Of a stretch of 64,000 nucleotides of DNA, positions 36,337 to 44,313 are shown one piece after another. Location of the stretch: the NCBI GenBank assembly GCA_001804865.1, contig MHBK01000009.1, positions 1 through 64,000 of the forward strand, written 5' to 3'. Position 1 is the stretch's first letter; every line of letters begins with the position of its first letter. This DNA comes from Lentisphaerae bacterium GWF2_57_35 (GTDB lineage Bacteria; Verrucomicrobiota; Kiritimatiellia; CAIQIC01; GWF2-57-35). The notes under the pieces were generated by a model, which had not been told where the DNA came from, ran no database searches, and saw only the letters and a program-made list of their open reading frames with translations. The position numbers and the translations under genes are program-made.

Positions 36337-36552
36337 CGCTTGGCCCTTCGACCCGCTCAGGCCAGGGCGCATGGGGTCGGCGAACGCAGTGAGCCCAAAA
36401 CGGGGGCGCGCCAGTTGGGTTCGGCTGCAAGGCGGTGCAAGCAGGGCTGGACTCCTGTCCGCCCGGCTTGCACCAACGCAGCAGACGGACCCAAATGGCG
36501 CGCCCCCGTTTTGCCCCATACGCCCGGCCTGAGCGGGTCGAAGGGCCAAGCG
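36337..36552. repeat. 216-bp long inverted repeat (MITE-like foldback)
   Basis: Perfect 27-bp outer arms (36337-36363 and 36526-36552) contain the TTCGACCCGCTCAGG type motif of common bacterial palindromic repeats. The inner arms continue with high complementarity, broken by about 18 extra bases on the left, to a tip where GGTGCAAGC (36434-36442) pairs with 36466-36474. The whole 36257-36615 spacer is otherwise empty. It has no transposase and looks like a non-autonomous mobile or structural repeat. Confidence 0.75.
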
Positions 36553-36615
36553 AGCCTTGCGTTGGAGTTCAAAAGCCGCATCAAACCCCTCCTCCCTTGA
36601 TACAGCAAAGAGAGA

Positions 36616-39369
36616 TTATCCGTTCAGCAAGTGCAAGCCCGGCGGCAGGGAATCGCCGAAGACGGACTGCTCTTCCTCCGCGTCCAACAGGCCGCCCTCC
36701 TGAACGAGGGCCGTCCAATGCGGGGGCGTTTCGCTCGAAGACAACCAGGCCAGCACGCGCTCGCGGGAGTCTTCAGACACATCCCGGTATCGGTCGCCCG
36801 TGCGGCGCGCCATCTGTACGACGGCAAAGATGGCCTCCGTGGACGGCGGGGGCTGCCGAATAATCTCCATCAACCAGCCTTCGACCGTTTCCACCGGGAC
36901 CATGACGTTCAAGGGGCCATAGGCGGGAATCCGCGCGCCGATCCGGCCCAAGGCCCACCACAAAGCACGCGCCAGCGATACCTCGGGTTTCTGTTTCAGC
37001 CGGCCCTGCATTTCCTTACCGAGCAGGATCTTCACTTCCTCCGGCAGCAGCTCCAGCGCGCCCATCAAGCGGCATAGTTCCGCGCCCTGATGACGGCTCA
37101 GATGCGCGTCCGTGCGCAGGGATTTGATCAAAGGATCTGCCAGCGCCTTCTGCTGGCCGGTCAGAAGGCCCCCGGCGATCCGGCGCCAGAGAATCCACCA
37201 TTCCGCCTGGCACCACTCGTTCTTGCGATGCACGACGCCTTCGTGAAAAAACTTCCACGTCTGCTCCACGCGCCAATCGTCGACGGCGTAGCCATAACCC
37301 GGCCTCAACGAAAAGCCCAGCAGGTTCAGCCAGCGCGTTTCGTGCGCCACGCTGCGGCGGCGACCTTCGGCCACATCCATCAGCGATTCCCAAAGGGCTC
37401 TCAGCAGAGAAAGAGGCCAGGCATCCCGAGTCAAACCCGCCGCCGCTTCCAGTTCCTTCATCAGGGGCGCCGGATCGCGGCCGCCGGTAAACGCTTCGGT
37501 CACCAAGGCCCGACCTTGCGTCAAAACGGCTTCTTCGACCGACCCCACCGCGATCCGTTCGCCCAAGCGGCGGGACGGCCCGCGCGACGAGCCCCGCACG
37601 TCGAATTCAAGCTTCCAAGACCGACTGCCGCCGACTTCCAGGCAGCGTACATCCAGCGTGCCAATCTCCGATAATTTCACACTGATTCGAACATCGACGT
37701 GATCTTTTGTAGCGGATTTGCCGGGTTTGATGACCGTCCGCAACGGCGGCAGCGCCGCCATTTTCGCGGGATCGAGTTCCAGGACATCGCCGGCCTTGTC
37801 GTAGAGCCGCACGTTGGAGGCATACAGCGAGAATTCGACCGGCTCCCGCAACTGCAAGGCAAAGGTCTGCTGCAAGACCAACTCCGATCCCTCCTCCATG
37901 CCGGCCGGAGCCAGACATACGACCATCGGCGTTCCGGCCTCCCGAGAACCGACTTGCACATAATAGGCGCGCGCCAGGCCGGCGGAGATTCTTCGTCCCC
38001 GGCGGCGGCGAACCACTCCAAACCAAGCCGCGCCGGCCGCTACCGCGAGATCCAGCCGCTCGTTCGGTAAAATCCGGATCGGGGCAGCGCCGGGATCGGC
38101 GGCAGCCCTCCACGCATTCAGCACCTCGGCCAAACGCACTTTCAACGCCGGCGATTCGAAGACGCCGCCGTTGAAAAGCAACGTATCCGGCAACGCCTCG
38201 ATAAGGCGTTCCGCGCCCCCGGCCGTTTGGTGCCCGGTTAAAAACGCCGCCAAGTGACGCGTCACCGCCGGGTCCGCCGCATACGGAAGGCCAAATTCCT
38301 GAAAACCCGAGGAGGCTTGCGAAGGTTTGTCGTGCGCGGAAGTCCGGGGAAAGAAGCCATCCACCAGCAGCCGTTCCACTTCGTCGCGCGTCAATTCGAC
38401 CTGGAGGGCGCCGCCTATCAATCGCGCGCCGCCGGCCACGTGAACCGCCATGCGCGGCAAGGGCGACGGCCCCAGCAGCGATTCCTTGACGTGTCGGCAA
38501 GCCTGAACCAGCATGCCCCAGCGGCGCGGTTCCAGGCGGCTTTGCGTGCGCTCCTCTACATGCCGCGCCAGGGCCAGATCCATGTTGTCGCCGCCAAGAA
38601 TAAGATGCTCGCCGACCGCAATTCTCCGAAACTGCAACTCCCCCTGCTCGTCGGCCTGCGCTTTGATCAGCGTGAAATCGCTCGTCCCGCCGCCCACATC
38701 GCAAACCAGAATCAACCGTCCGGCCTTCATCTCTTCGGAGGCCGAGGCGGCATGGGCTTGCATCCAGGCATAAAAAGCCGCCTGGGGTTCTTCCAGCAAA
38801 TGGATTTGCGGCAGGCCGGCCGCCTCCGCCGCCTTGACGGTCAACTCGCGGGCCGCTTCGTCAAACGAAGCCGGCACCGTCACCATTACGTCCTGCTCCT
38901 GGAGCGGGAATTCCGGAAAAGCCGCATCCCAGCGTTCGCGGATATGGCGCAGGTAGCGGGCGCTAACCTCCACCGGCGACGCCTTCCGGACGTCCGGCGC
39001 GCCGTGCCAGGGCAGCAAGGGCGCCATCCGGTTGACGTTCGGATGGCAGAGCCACGATTTGGCCGACGAGATCATGCGCGCGATTACCTCGGAGCCGTGT
39101 CGGCGCGCAAACACTCCGACGACATAATCCCGGTCCGCTGGCTCTCCCGGCAAGAGGAGGCTGTCCGCCCCAAATTCGCCGGCCGCCGGTTGATAGCTAA
39201 AGGAAGGCAAGGTATCCAACGCCTCGGACTCGCCGGGCGCCGTCGCCTGCTCCACTTTAAAAATCTCCGGCTTGGGATGCTTGCGCTCTAAATCCACATA
39301 GGCCACGGCACAGTTCGTCGTGCCCAAGTCAATGCCTACGGCGTATCGGGGCTGGTCTTCGGTGGACAT
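36616..39369 (-). CDS. Hsp70-like protein with C-terminal DUF3731-type domain
   Basis: This 917-aa protein has an Hsp70 actin-like ATPase: phosphate-1 motif VGIDLGTTN near residue 11, CDVGGGTSDFTL (phosphate-2), GGDNMDLALARH, and an LLFNGGVF adenosine-type segment. After about residue 480 it departs from canonical DnaK; the C-terminal ~400 residues resemble the DUF3731 region of DnaK-related proteins rather than a normal substrate-binding domain plus lid. It is last in a same-strand group after a DUF2760 protein and a second Hsp70-like protein. Such a trio recurs in other bacteria, but the physiological role is not established. A chaperone or stress function is inferred from the ATPase family only. 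Confidence 0.85.
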   Translation of the reverse strand: MSTEDQPRYAVGIDLGTTNCAVAYVDLERKHPKPEIFKVEQATAPGESEALDTLPSFSYQPAAGEFGADSLLLPGEPADRDYVVGVFARRHGSEVIARMISSAKSWLCHPNVNRMAPLLPWHGAPDVRKASPVEVSARYLRHIRERWDAAFPEFPLQEQDVMVTVPASFDEAARELTVKAAEAAGLPQIHLLEEPQAAFYAWMQAHAASASEEMKAGRLILVCDVGGGTSDFTLIKAQADEQGELQFRRIAVGEHLILGGDNMDLALARHVEERTQSRLEPRRWGMLVQACRHVKESLLGPSPLPRMAVHVAGGARLIGGALQVELTRDEVERLLVDGFFPRTSAHDKPSQASSGFQEFGLPYAADPAVTRHLAAFLTGHQTAGGAERLIEALPDTLLFNGGVFESPALKVRLAEVLNAWRAAADPGAAPIRILPNERLDLAVAAGAAWFGVVRRRRGRRISAGLARAYYVQVGSREAGTPMVVCLAPAGMEEGSELVLQQTFALQLREPVEFSLYASNVRLYDKAGDVLELDPAKMAALPPLRTVIKPGKSATKDHVDVRISVKLSEIGTLDVRCLEVGGSRSWKLEFDVRGSSRGPSRRLGERIAVGSVEEAVLTQGRALVTEAFTGGRDPAPLMKELEAAAGLTRDAWPLSLLRALWESLMDVAEGRRRSVAHETRWLNLLGFSLRPGYGYAVDDWRVEQTWKFFHEGVVHRKNEWCQAEWWILWRRIAGGLLTGQQKALADPLIKSLRTDAHLSRHQGAELCRLMGALELLPEEVKILLGKEMQGRLKQKPEVSLARALWWALGRIGARIPAYGPLNVMVPVETVEGWLMEIIRQPPPSTEAIFAVVQMARRTGDRYRDVSEDSRERVLAWLSSSETPPHWTALVQEGGLLDAEEEQSVFGDSLPPGLHLLNG

Positions 39370-39394
39370 GTCATCCTTTTACTCTTTTATCTCC

Positions 39395-39453
39395 CTCATA
39401 ATCGTAATCTTAATCTCTCATTGATGTATCGATGAAGAGATTACGATTATGAG
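39395..39453. repeat. Foldback with 6-bp period between the two Hsp70-like genes
   Basis: CTCATAATCGTAATCT (39395-39410) is perfectly complementary to 39438-39453. The arms are built from TAATCN hexamers. It sits in the 112-bp spacer between the two Hsp70-like genes and may terminate or attenuate transcription. Confidence 0.65.
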
Positions 39454-39481
39454 TGTACCGCGCCATCAACTCGGACATAAA

Positions 39482-41251
39482 CTACTCGTTTTCCCGCACG
39501 CTGAACTCCAGTTTCCAGCGATCGTCCGAGACCGTGCTGACGCACCACAATTCCAGCGAGCCGAGTTCGGTTACCTTCGTGTGAAAACGCACCGGCACGT
39601 AATCGCCTTCCGCGCCTTTGGCGGCGGGCAACGCGGTCTTCAGCGAATCGGTTTCGCCGACCTCTTCCTCTTTCCACTTCGGCAGCAGGACGCCCGGCGC
39701 GTCTTTTCGAACCGAAGAACTGAAGAAACGGAAATGGGCCTCCTCGCCGACAATAAGGCCGATTTCTTCGCTAGGCACATCCAGTTCGGCCCCCTCCTCC
39801 ATGCCCATCGGCGCCACGCACAGGCATTGCAGAGGACGAATCGCCCCCGGAATGGCAGGCCCGGCGGTCTCCATGCCGACATAATACGACCGGCCGATGC
39901 CGCCGCGAATGCGGATGCCCCGGCCTTGCTTGACCGTCCCGTAATAGGCCGCCCCGCGCGCCACGGCCAAATCGAAATCCGTGTTGCCTTCGAGAATCTT
40001 CGGCTGGCGGTCGGCGCCGAACCAAGAGCCCAGGGATTCCAATACGCGCTCCCGGAAAAAGCCCGCCTTAAAAACGCCGCCGTTGAACAACACATGCGTC
40101 GGCTGCACGCCGCCATGCTGCTGCAGGAAAAACGCCAGGTGCCGCGTAATGCCCGGATCGGACTCGAACGGCAGCCCGAGCTGCTTGAAGCCCGAAGCGG
40201 CGCGACGCACCGGCTTCTCGTCGAAACGGCAGGCCGGGAAAAAACCGTCCGTCAGCAACGTCGAAACCTCGTCCTTGTGCATATCCATCGAGATGCTGCC
40301 GCCGATCACCTTGCGGCCGCGGCCGAGGATGGCCACGGGATAACGGTCCTTGCCTTCGGTTCCCAACAGCACTTCCTTTGCCGTACGGCAGGCATGCCAA
40401 AGCGAGACGGACTGCCACGGATCGAGATTCGTGCCCTTTTCCGCAAAGGCGGTTTGCGCGACATGCGCCAACGCAAGATCCATGTTGTCGCCGCCCACCA
40501 GAATGTGATTGCCCACCGCCAGCCGCTGCAGCGACAACTCGCCGTTCTCCTGATTCACCTGCGCGAGCGTCAGGTCGGTTGTACCGCCGCCCACGTCGCA
40601 AACCAATAGAATGTCGCCTTCGTTGACCCGCTTCCGCCAATTCTTTTCGTGCTCGGCCAGCCAGGCATAAATGGCCGCCTGCGGCTCTTCCAGCAGCACC
40701 AGCGAATCGGGAAGTCCGGCCTGGATGGCCGCCTCGTGCGTCAGTTCCCGCGCGGCCGCGTCGAAGGACGCCGGCACGCAGAGCACCACTTGCTGTTGCT
40801 GGATCGGCGCATCGGGAAACGCCGCCGTCCAGGCTGCGATCATGTGTTCGACATAGCGCCGCGACGCCTCCACCGGCGAAATCTTCTGCACATCCTCCGG
40901 CGCGTTCCACGGCAAGATGGGTTGATGCCGGTCCACGCGGCTGTACGCAAGCCACGATTTGGCGCCGGCAATCGTGCGCGTCGGAACATCCGCCGACTGC
41001 CGCCGCGCCCACTCGCCGACCGCATAAGGTTTGCTGCCCCACGGCAACGCAAAAGCGCCCTTCTCTTCCTCTTCCTTTAAACCGATGTATATAAACGACG
41101 GCAGCATCGTCCGCGCTTCCACGGTCCCCGCCTCAACGAGCTGGGGAATCGGCAACACCTGAATATTCGGATGTTCCGCGCCCAGTTCCGTATAAGCCAA
41201 CGAACTGTTCGTCGTACCCAAATCGATTCCAATTGCATATTTGGCCGTCAT
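39482..41251 (-). CDS. Hsp70-like protein (DnaK-related, short form)
   Basis: The 589-aa protein begins with [16 protein letters not shown] and carries CDVGGGTTDLTL, VGGDNMDLALAH and VLFNGGVF, the nucleotide-binding set of Hsp70s. It lacks an obvious lid domain: after about residue 430 only ~150 residues remain, enough for a reduced beta-sandwich. It is clearly related to the 917-aa neighbour in the ATPase half, which suggests an old duplication. The gene lies between the DUF2760 gene (282 bp upstream, across a repeat foldback) and the Hsp70-DUF3731 gene (112 bp downstream). Function beyond ATP-dependent chaperone-like activity is unknown. Confidence 0.85.
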   Translation of the reverse strand: MTAKYAIGIDLGTTNSSLAYTELGAEHPNIQVLPIPQLVEAGTVEARTMLPSFIYIGLKEEEEKGAFALPWGSKPYAVGEWARRQSADVPTRTIAGAKSWLAYSRVDRHQPILPWNAPEDVQKISPVEASRRYVEHMIAAWTAAFPDAPIQQQQVVLCVPASFDAAARELTHEAAIQAGLPDSLVLLEEPQAAIYAWLAEHEKNWRKRVNEGDILLVCDVGGGTTDLTLAQVNQENGELSLQRLAVGNHILVGGDNMDLALAHVAQTAFAEKGTNLDPWQSVSLWHACRTAKEVLLGTEGKDRYPVAILGRGRKVIGGSISMDMHKDEVSTLLTDGFFPACRFDEKPVRRAASGFKQLGLPFESDPGITRHLAFFLQQHGGVQPTHVLFNGGVFKAGFFRERVLESLGSWFGADRQPKILEGNTDFDLAVARGAAYYGTVKQGRGIRIRGGIGRSYYVGMETAGPAIPGAIRPLQCLCVAPMGMEEGAELDVPSEEIGLIVGEEAHFRFFSSSVRKDAPGVLLPKWKEEEVGETDSLKTALPAAKGAEGDYVPVRFHTKVTELGSLELWCVSTVSDDRWKLEFSVRENE

Positions 41252-41273
41252 AAGAACTCCTTTGAAAAAAAGC

Positions 41274-41520
41274 GATCAGTGGTCAGTGATCAGTAATCAG
41301 TGATCAGTAATCAGTGATCAGTAATCAGTAATCAGTGATCAGTAATCAGTAATCAGTGATCAGTGGTCAGTGAACGCTGTCTACGATTCTCTCTTATCTC
41401 TACTGATTACTGTTCACTGCTTACTGTTTACTGATTACTGTTTACTGATCACTGATTACTGATTACTGATTACTGATCACTGTTTACTGATCACTGACCA
41501 CTGTTTACTGCTCACTGCTC
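41274..41520. repeat. Large foldback of 7-bp tandem repeats
   Basis: The left arm (about 41274-41375) consists of ~14 copies of CAGTRAT-type heptamers. The right arm (about 41408-41520) consists of ~16 copies of the complementary ACTGATY-type heptamer with variants. The two arms can form a very long imperfect hairpin around a unique centre of about 30 bp. It fills nearly the whole spacer between the DUF2760 gene and the Hsp70-like gene. Heptamers rule out a CRISPR array. Confidence 0.85.
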
Positions 41521-41533
41521 CCTACTCCCTCTC

Positions 41534-42034
41534 TTACTTCAACTCCACTTCGGCCGGGGCAATGACCGGGATGGATTCTTCGCTGCCGTTCCATACAGGC
41601 AGTTCGCAGCGCGTGGCGGCCCAGCCGCTGTGCACCAGTGTGCCGTTATAAGGCGGTTCGCCCGCCACATTGCCCAGCAGCCGCATGCGGCCAGGATCGT
41701 AATCCTTGCCTACCTGCACCGCCTCCCCCTCCGCCTCTTTCAACACAGGGCCGGGCGCGAACATGCGCTCCAGCGCGCTGCGGCAAGATCGATGCACATC
41801 GCGCACCGCCGCGCCGACCTGCGCGTCGCTGTACGAATCGATGGTCTCCTGCAAGAAATCCACCAGGCGACCTTCGCGCTGAAGCACCGCCAGCAACGTC
41901 ACCGCCTCGCTGCGCCGCGCGGCCGGACGCGAGCCCTGCGCCCGCTCGTCTTCCTTCTGCTGCAACCACTGCGCATACTCGGCATCCCGCAGGATCCTGA
42001 AAAATACTCTAAAAGCCTGTTTCCACTTGTTCAT
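41534..42034 (-). CDS. DUF2760 domain protein
   Basis: The 166-aa protein starts at 42034 after a GAGGAG ribosome-binding site. The helical N-terminal half (EAVTLLAVLQREGRLVDFLQ) and the C-terminal beta part (YDPGRMRLLGNVAGEPPYNG, then LVHSGWAATRCELP) match the DUF2760 family. These proteins are small, soluble and of unknown function, and are frequently encoded beside Hsp70-like genes, as here. I infer that the protein is a partner of the two Hsp70-like proteins. The 185-bp spacer upstream (42035-42219) shows nothing. Confidence 0.85.
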   Translation of the reverse strand: MNKWKQAFRVFFRILRDAEYAQWLQQKEDERAQGSRPAARRSEAVTLLAVLQREGRLVDFLQETIDSYSDAQVGAAVRDVHRSCRSALERMFAPGPVLKEAEGEAVQVGKDYDPGRMRLLGNVAGEPPYNGTLVHSGWAATRCELPVWNGSEESIPVIAPAEVELK

Positions 42035-42219
42035 AATCTCCTCGATTTGAAAACAAAAAGGTTAATCTGTACCACCCGGAACGCCCCTCGGGCTCTCGCG
42101 GTATGAATGAATCGGCTGTACGACCTCCAAGGCCCAAACACCTTACGTCGAAATGACCCGAAATGCAACTGCGTTTAATGGAGGGCTGAGGCTGTGCGGA
42201 GCGCATACTCTCCGGACAG

Positions 42220-43107
42220 TCAGTACAGAAGCAACGCGGCGGAGATGTACCAGGTGTCGTCCACGTCCTCGTCGAGCAGGGTCCGATCCCCGCTGCGCGC
42301 CTCGTAACGGCGCGCGAAATCGAGACCGCCCGCCGCGCGCAGCCAGACGCTTTTCCAGATGCGGCGTTCGGCGCCCACCCCGGCCCGCCAGCTTTCGATC
42401 ACAAAAACCTGCTCGCCCGCCTTGTCGTCAGTCACGATCCAACGGTCGCCCGCCGGCTGCGCGATCGCGAAAAGACCGAGATCTTTTGTCGGCGCCCAGT
42501 GCAGCAACGGGGCGGGCAGCACCAGACGAGCCGTTACGGCGTCCGTCATGCGCCAGATCACGCCTCCGACGGGATACGCCCGAGGCTCGCCGAAGGCGGT
42601 GTCGTAGGCCACGCCCATGTCGAGCCGCAGCCGGGACGAAAGCGGGTATTCCGCTGCGGCGTGGACCAGGAGCTTGCCGTCGCCTGTACGTCCGTCGCGC
42701 AAGTCGGTGAAGTATCCGGGCATACACAAGACCGTCCAACTCCAGCCCGTCTCGGACGGTCGAGACGCGGCCAGAAAGAGAGCCAGGCCGTACAAGTCCT
42801 CGGTATCGAGTTCCGGGTGGCCGCCAAAATCCAGCCGGGTCCAACCGGCCCAAACGCCCGCCGCCAGCGAGGCGGCGCCCAGCGCGTACTCTCCCAGAGG
42901 GGTCATGAGCCCGACTTCCTGCATGCCGACGCGGCCGGACAGGGCGGGATCGTCCGGGTCCTCGAACCGGACCCGCCCGGTGGAGACGAACGACAGTCCG
43001 GCGATTTCCTCGCCAGGCGCGCGGGGCGCCTCCTGCCCGACGGAGCCCGAGGCCAGGACCAGGCACATTCCAACGATCCCGACGCACAGGATTCGAATTC
43101 TCTTCAC
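42220..43107 (-). CDS. DUF6268-like outer-membrane beta-barrel protein
   Basis: A GTG at 43107, preceded by GGAGG, gives 295 aa; longer in-frame extensions read through the upstream gene and look unreal. A signal peptide (VKRIRILCVGIVGMCLVLAS) is followed by alternating amphipathic strands, with YDTAFGEPRAYPVGGVIWRM resembling the DUF6268 family, and the protein ends with an aromatic residue (LLLY), as outer-membrane barrels do. The start overlaps the stop of the upstream membrane-protein gene in a GTGA quartet (43104-43107), so the two are coupled. Substrate and function are unknown. Confidence 0.75.
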   Translation of the reverse strand: MKRIRILCVGIVGMCLVLASGSVGQEAPRAPGEEIAGLSFVSTGRVRFEDPDDPALSGRVGMQEVGLMTPLGEYALGAASLAAGVWAGWTRLDFGGHPELDTEDLYGLALFLAASRPSETGWSWTVLCMPGYFTDLRDGRTGDGKLLVHAAAEYPLSSRLRLDMGVAYDTAFGEPRAYPVGGVIWRMTDAVTARLVLPAPLLHWAPTKDLGLFAIAQPAGDRWIVTDDKAGEQVFVIESWRAGVGAERRIWKSVWLRAAGGLDFARRYEARSGDRTLLDEDVDDTWYISAALLLY

Positions 43108-43541
43108 GATGCCTCCAGGGTTCGCACGGCCATTGCGATCGTGACGGCCCCCAGTAGTGCCCAGACAAAAAGGATGATGTAATAGGCGGCCAATCTTTTC
43201 GGATGGCCGATTCGAATGCCATGCCGGCGCAGGACTAGGCGCACGACCGTACCGCGCCCGGAAAAATAGATAAAGATGCCGCCCCCCACAAGCCCGAAGT
43301 ACGGCCACCACGGGTGGTCCAGCAGGAGCAGCACCCCCGCAACAGGCAGCGGCCATATGCTCAACACGTCCCAGAAGGCTTCCCCGCGGCTGTCCGTGTA
43401 AAACACCGGATCCACCTCCGCCTGCGGTTCGCTCAAGCCCCAGCGCTCTGCCCGTTTCGGGAACAGGGCGTTGACGACCTGGCCGCCCCAACACAACAGG
43501 AGCGCCACGACGATCAGGATCAGACCCCAGAGCGTGCGCAT
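43104..43541 (-). CDS. Small integral membrane protein (unknown function)
   Basis: I use the ATG at 43541, six bases after GGAGG; another ATG six bases upstream abuts the GGAGG and is a poorer start. The 145-aa protein has an N-terminal hydrophobic segment (LWGLILIVVALLLCWGGQ), two segments around residues 60-95 (WPLPVAGVLLLL, YFGLVGGGIFIYF) and a C-terminal one (YYIILFVWALLGAVTIAM), so about four membrane spans. The loop after the first span is soluble and acidic. I do not recognise the family. The GTGA overlap with the barrel gene implies a functional link. Confidence 0.7.
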   Translation of the reverse strand: MRTLWGLILIVVALLLCWGGQVVNALFPKRAERWGLSEPQAEVDPVFYTDSRGEAFWDVLSIWPLPVAGVLLLLDHPWWPYFGLVGGGIFIYFSGRGTVVRLVLRRHGIRIGHPKRLAAYYIILFVWALLGAVTIAMAVRTLEAS

Positions 43542-43543
43542 GA

Positions 43544-43747
43544 TCATCCTCCACCGCGCTCCGTCGTGGCCGAAATCCAGGGATTCTCCAAATCGCCCGC
43601 CCAGATTCGCGCCTTGACGATGACGAGATCGCCACCCTGCTCGTTCGCCGCGCGCGAGGGAAGATCAAGACTCAAGCACGGAGGCAACATGCACGAACAC
43701 AGCCCCGCCGCCATCAAAACCCGTGCGCCTGTCATTCTCATTTTCAT
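43544..43747 (-). pseudogene. Possible N-terminal fragment of a YtcJ-like amidohydrolase lipoprotein
   Basis: The 67-codon frame begins with a signal peptide that includes a lipobox-like LCSC and LPPCLS, and then reads DLVIVKARIWAGDLENPW. That resembles the first strand of YtcJ-type amidohydrolases (ADLVLRNARIWTGD-like). It stops after 67 codons, next to the ribosome-binding site of the membrane-protein gene. No metal-binding HxH motif or barrel follows. It is either a truncated remnant or a short lipoprotein of unrelated function. Confidence 0.4.
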
Positions 43748-43997
43748 GCGATTCTCCTGTTGCGAAATGCATTATATGCAATGGCGCCATTGCCGCGACA
43801 CATAAAAATTGCGTTGTCGAGAGCATTGCCCGCGAGTAGGAGTGAAGCTGTGCGAGAATGCAGACTGCTATGAAATGGCCGCGAAAAGGAGCAAGAGACG
43901 CAAAATAATGGTCAAAAAAAGCTGCGTTGGCAGGCACATTAGAAGATAAACGACCCGCTAAACACGCGAAAAGGCGTGAAAAATATCCTGAAGTGCT

Positions 43998-44051
43998 AAT
44001 TTCTAGGTTTGACCCTAATGGCCCAATTTCTAGGTTTGACCCTAATGGCCC
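43998..44051. repeat. Two perfect 27-bp tandem direct repeats
   Basis: The unit at 43998-44024 (starting AATTTCTAGGTTTGACCC) is repeated exactly at 44025-44051. It lies in the 566-bp gap between the fragment at 43544 and the PurF-like gene. The rest of that gap shows only a further hairpin. Confidence 0.85.
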
Positions 44052-44140
44052 AAGTTGACCGGACCCATCGAATAAGGAGCGTAACATGAACGAAGAGAAA
44101 TGTGAAGCGACGAAAAAGACGGTTAGGGCTCATCGCGACT

Positions 44141-44211
44141 GCGCTCGATGGGCAAACTAAACGCGCCCCAGGCGGAGCCGGGGAGGCTCGTTCAGTCTGC
44201 CAATCGAGCGC
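44141..44211. repeat. Imperfect 23-bp inverted repeat before the PurF-like gene
   Basis: GCGCTCGATGGGCAAACTAA (arm 44141-44163) is complementary to 44189-44211 except at three positions. Two of those are G-T type pairs if the minus strand is transcribed. It lies ~100 bp upstream of the PurF-like gene, so it may be part of its leader, or a terminator for a minus-strand transcript. It matches no riboswitch consensus I know. Confidence 0.6.
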
Positions 44212-44313
44212 GGGCATTCTTATGCTGGGGAAAACGACGGAGACCTTGCACACCGCCGCCGGCTGTTCTACTATGTCGCAGTTTTCAAGCATAACCATTT
44301 TTCGGAGGCATTC

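Noticed and set aside
36307..36608. Several short frames inside the 36.3-36.6 kb spacer
   Set aside because: They are produced by the long inverted repeat and have mirror-image sequences on both strands.
41274..41520. Possible CRISPR array
   Set aside because: Repeats are 7 bp and contiguous, without spacers, and the two halves are complementary.
44102..44313. Purine riboswitch before the PurF-like gene
   Set aside because: The hairpin lacks the three-way junction and conserved loop sequences of the purine aptamer.
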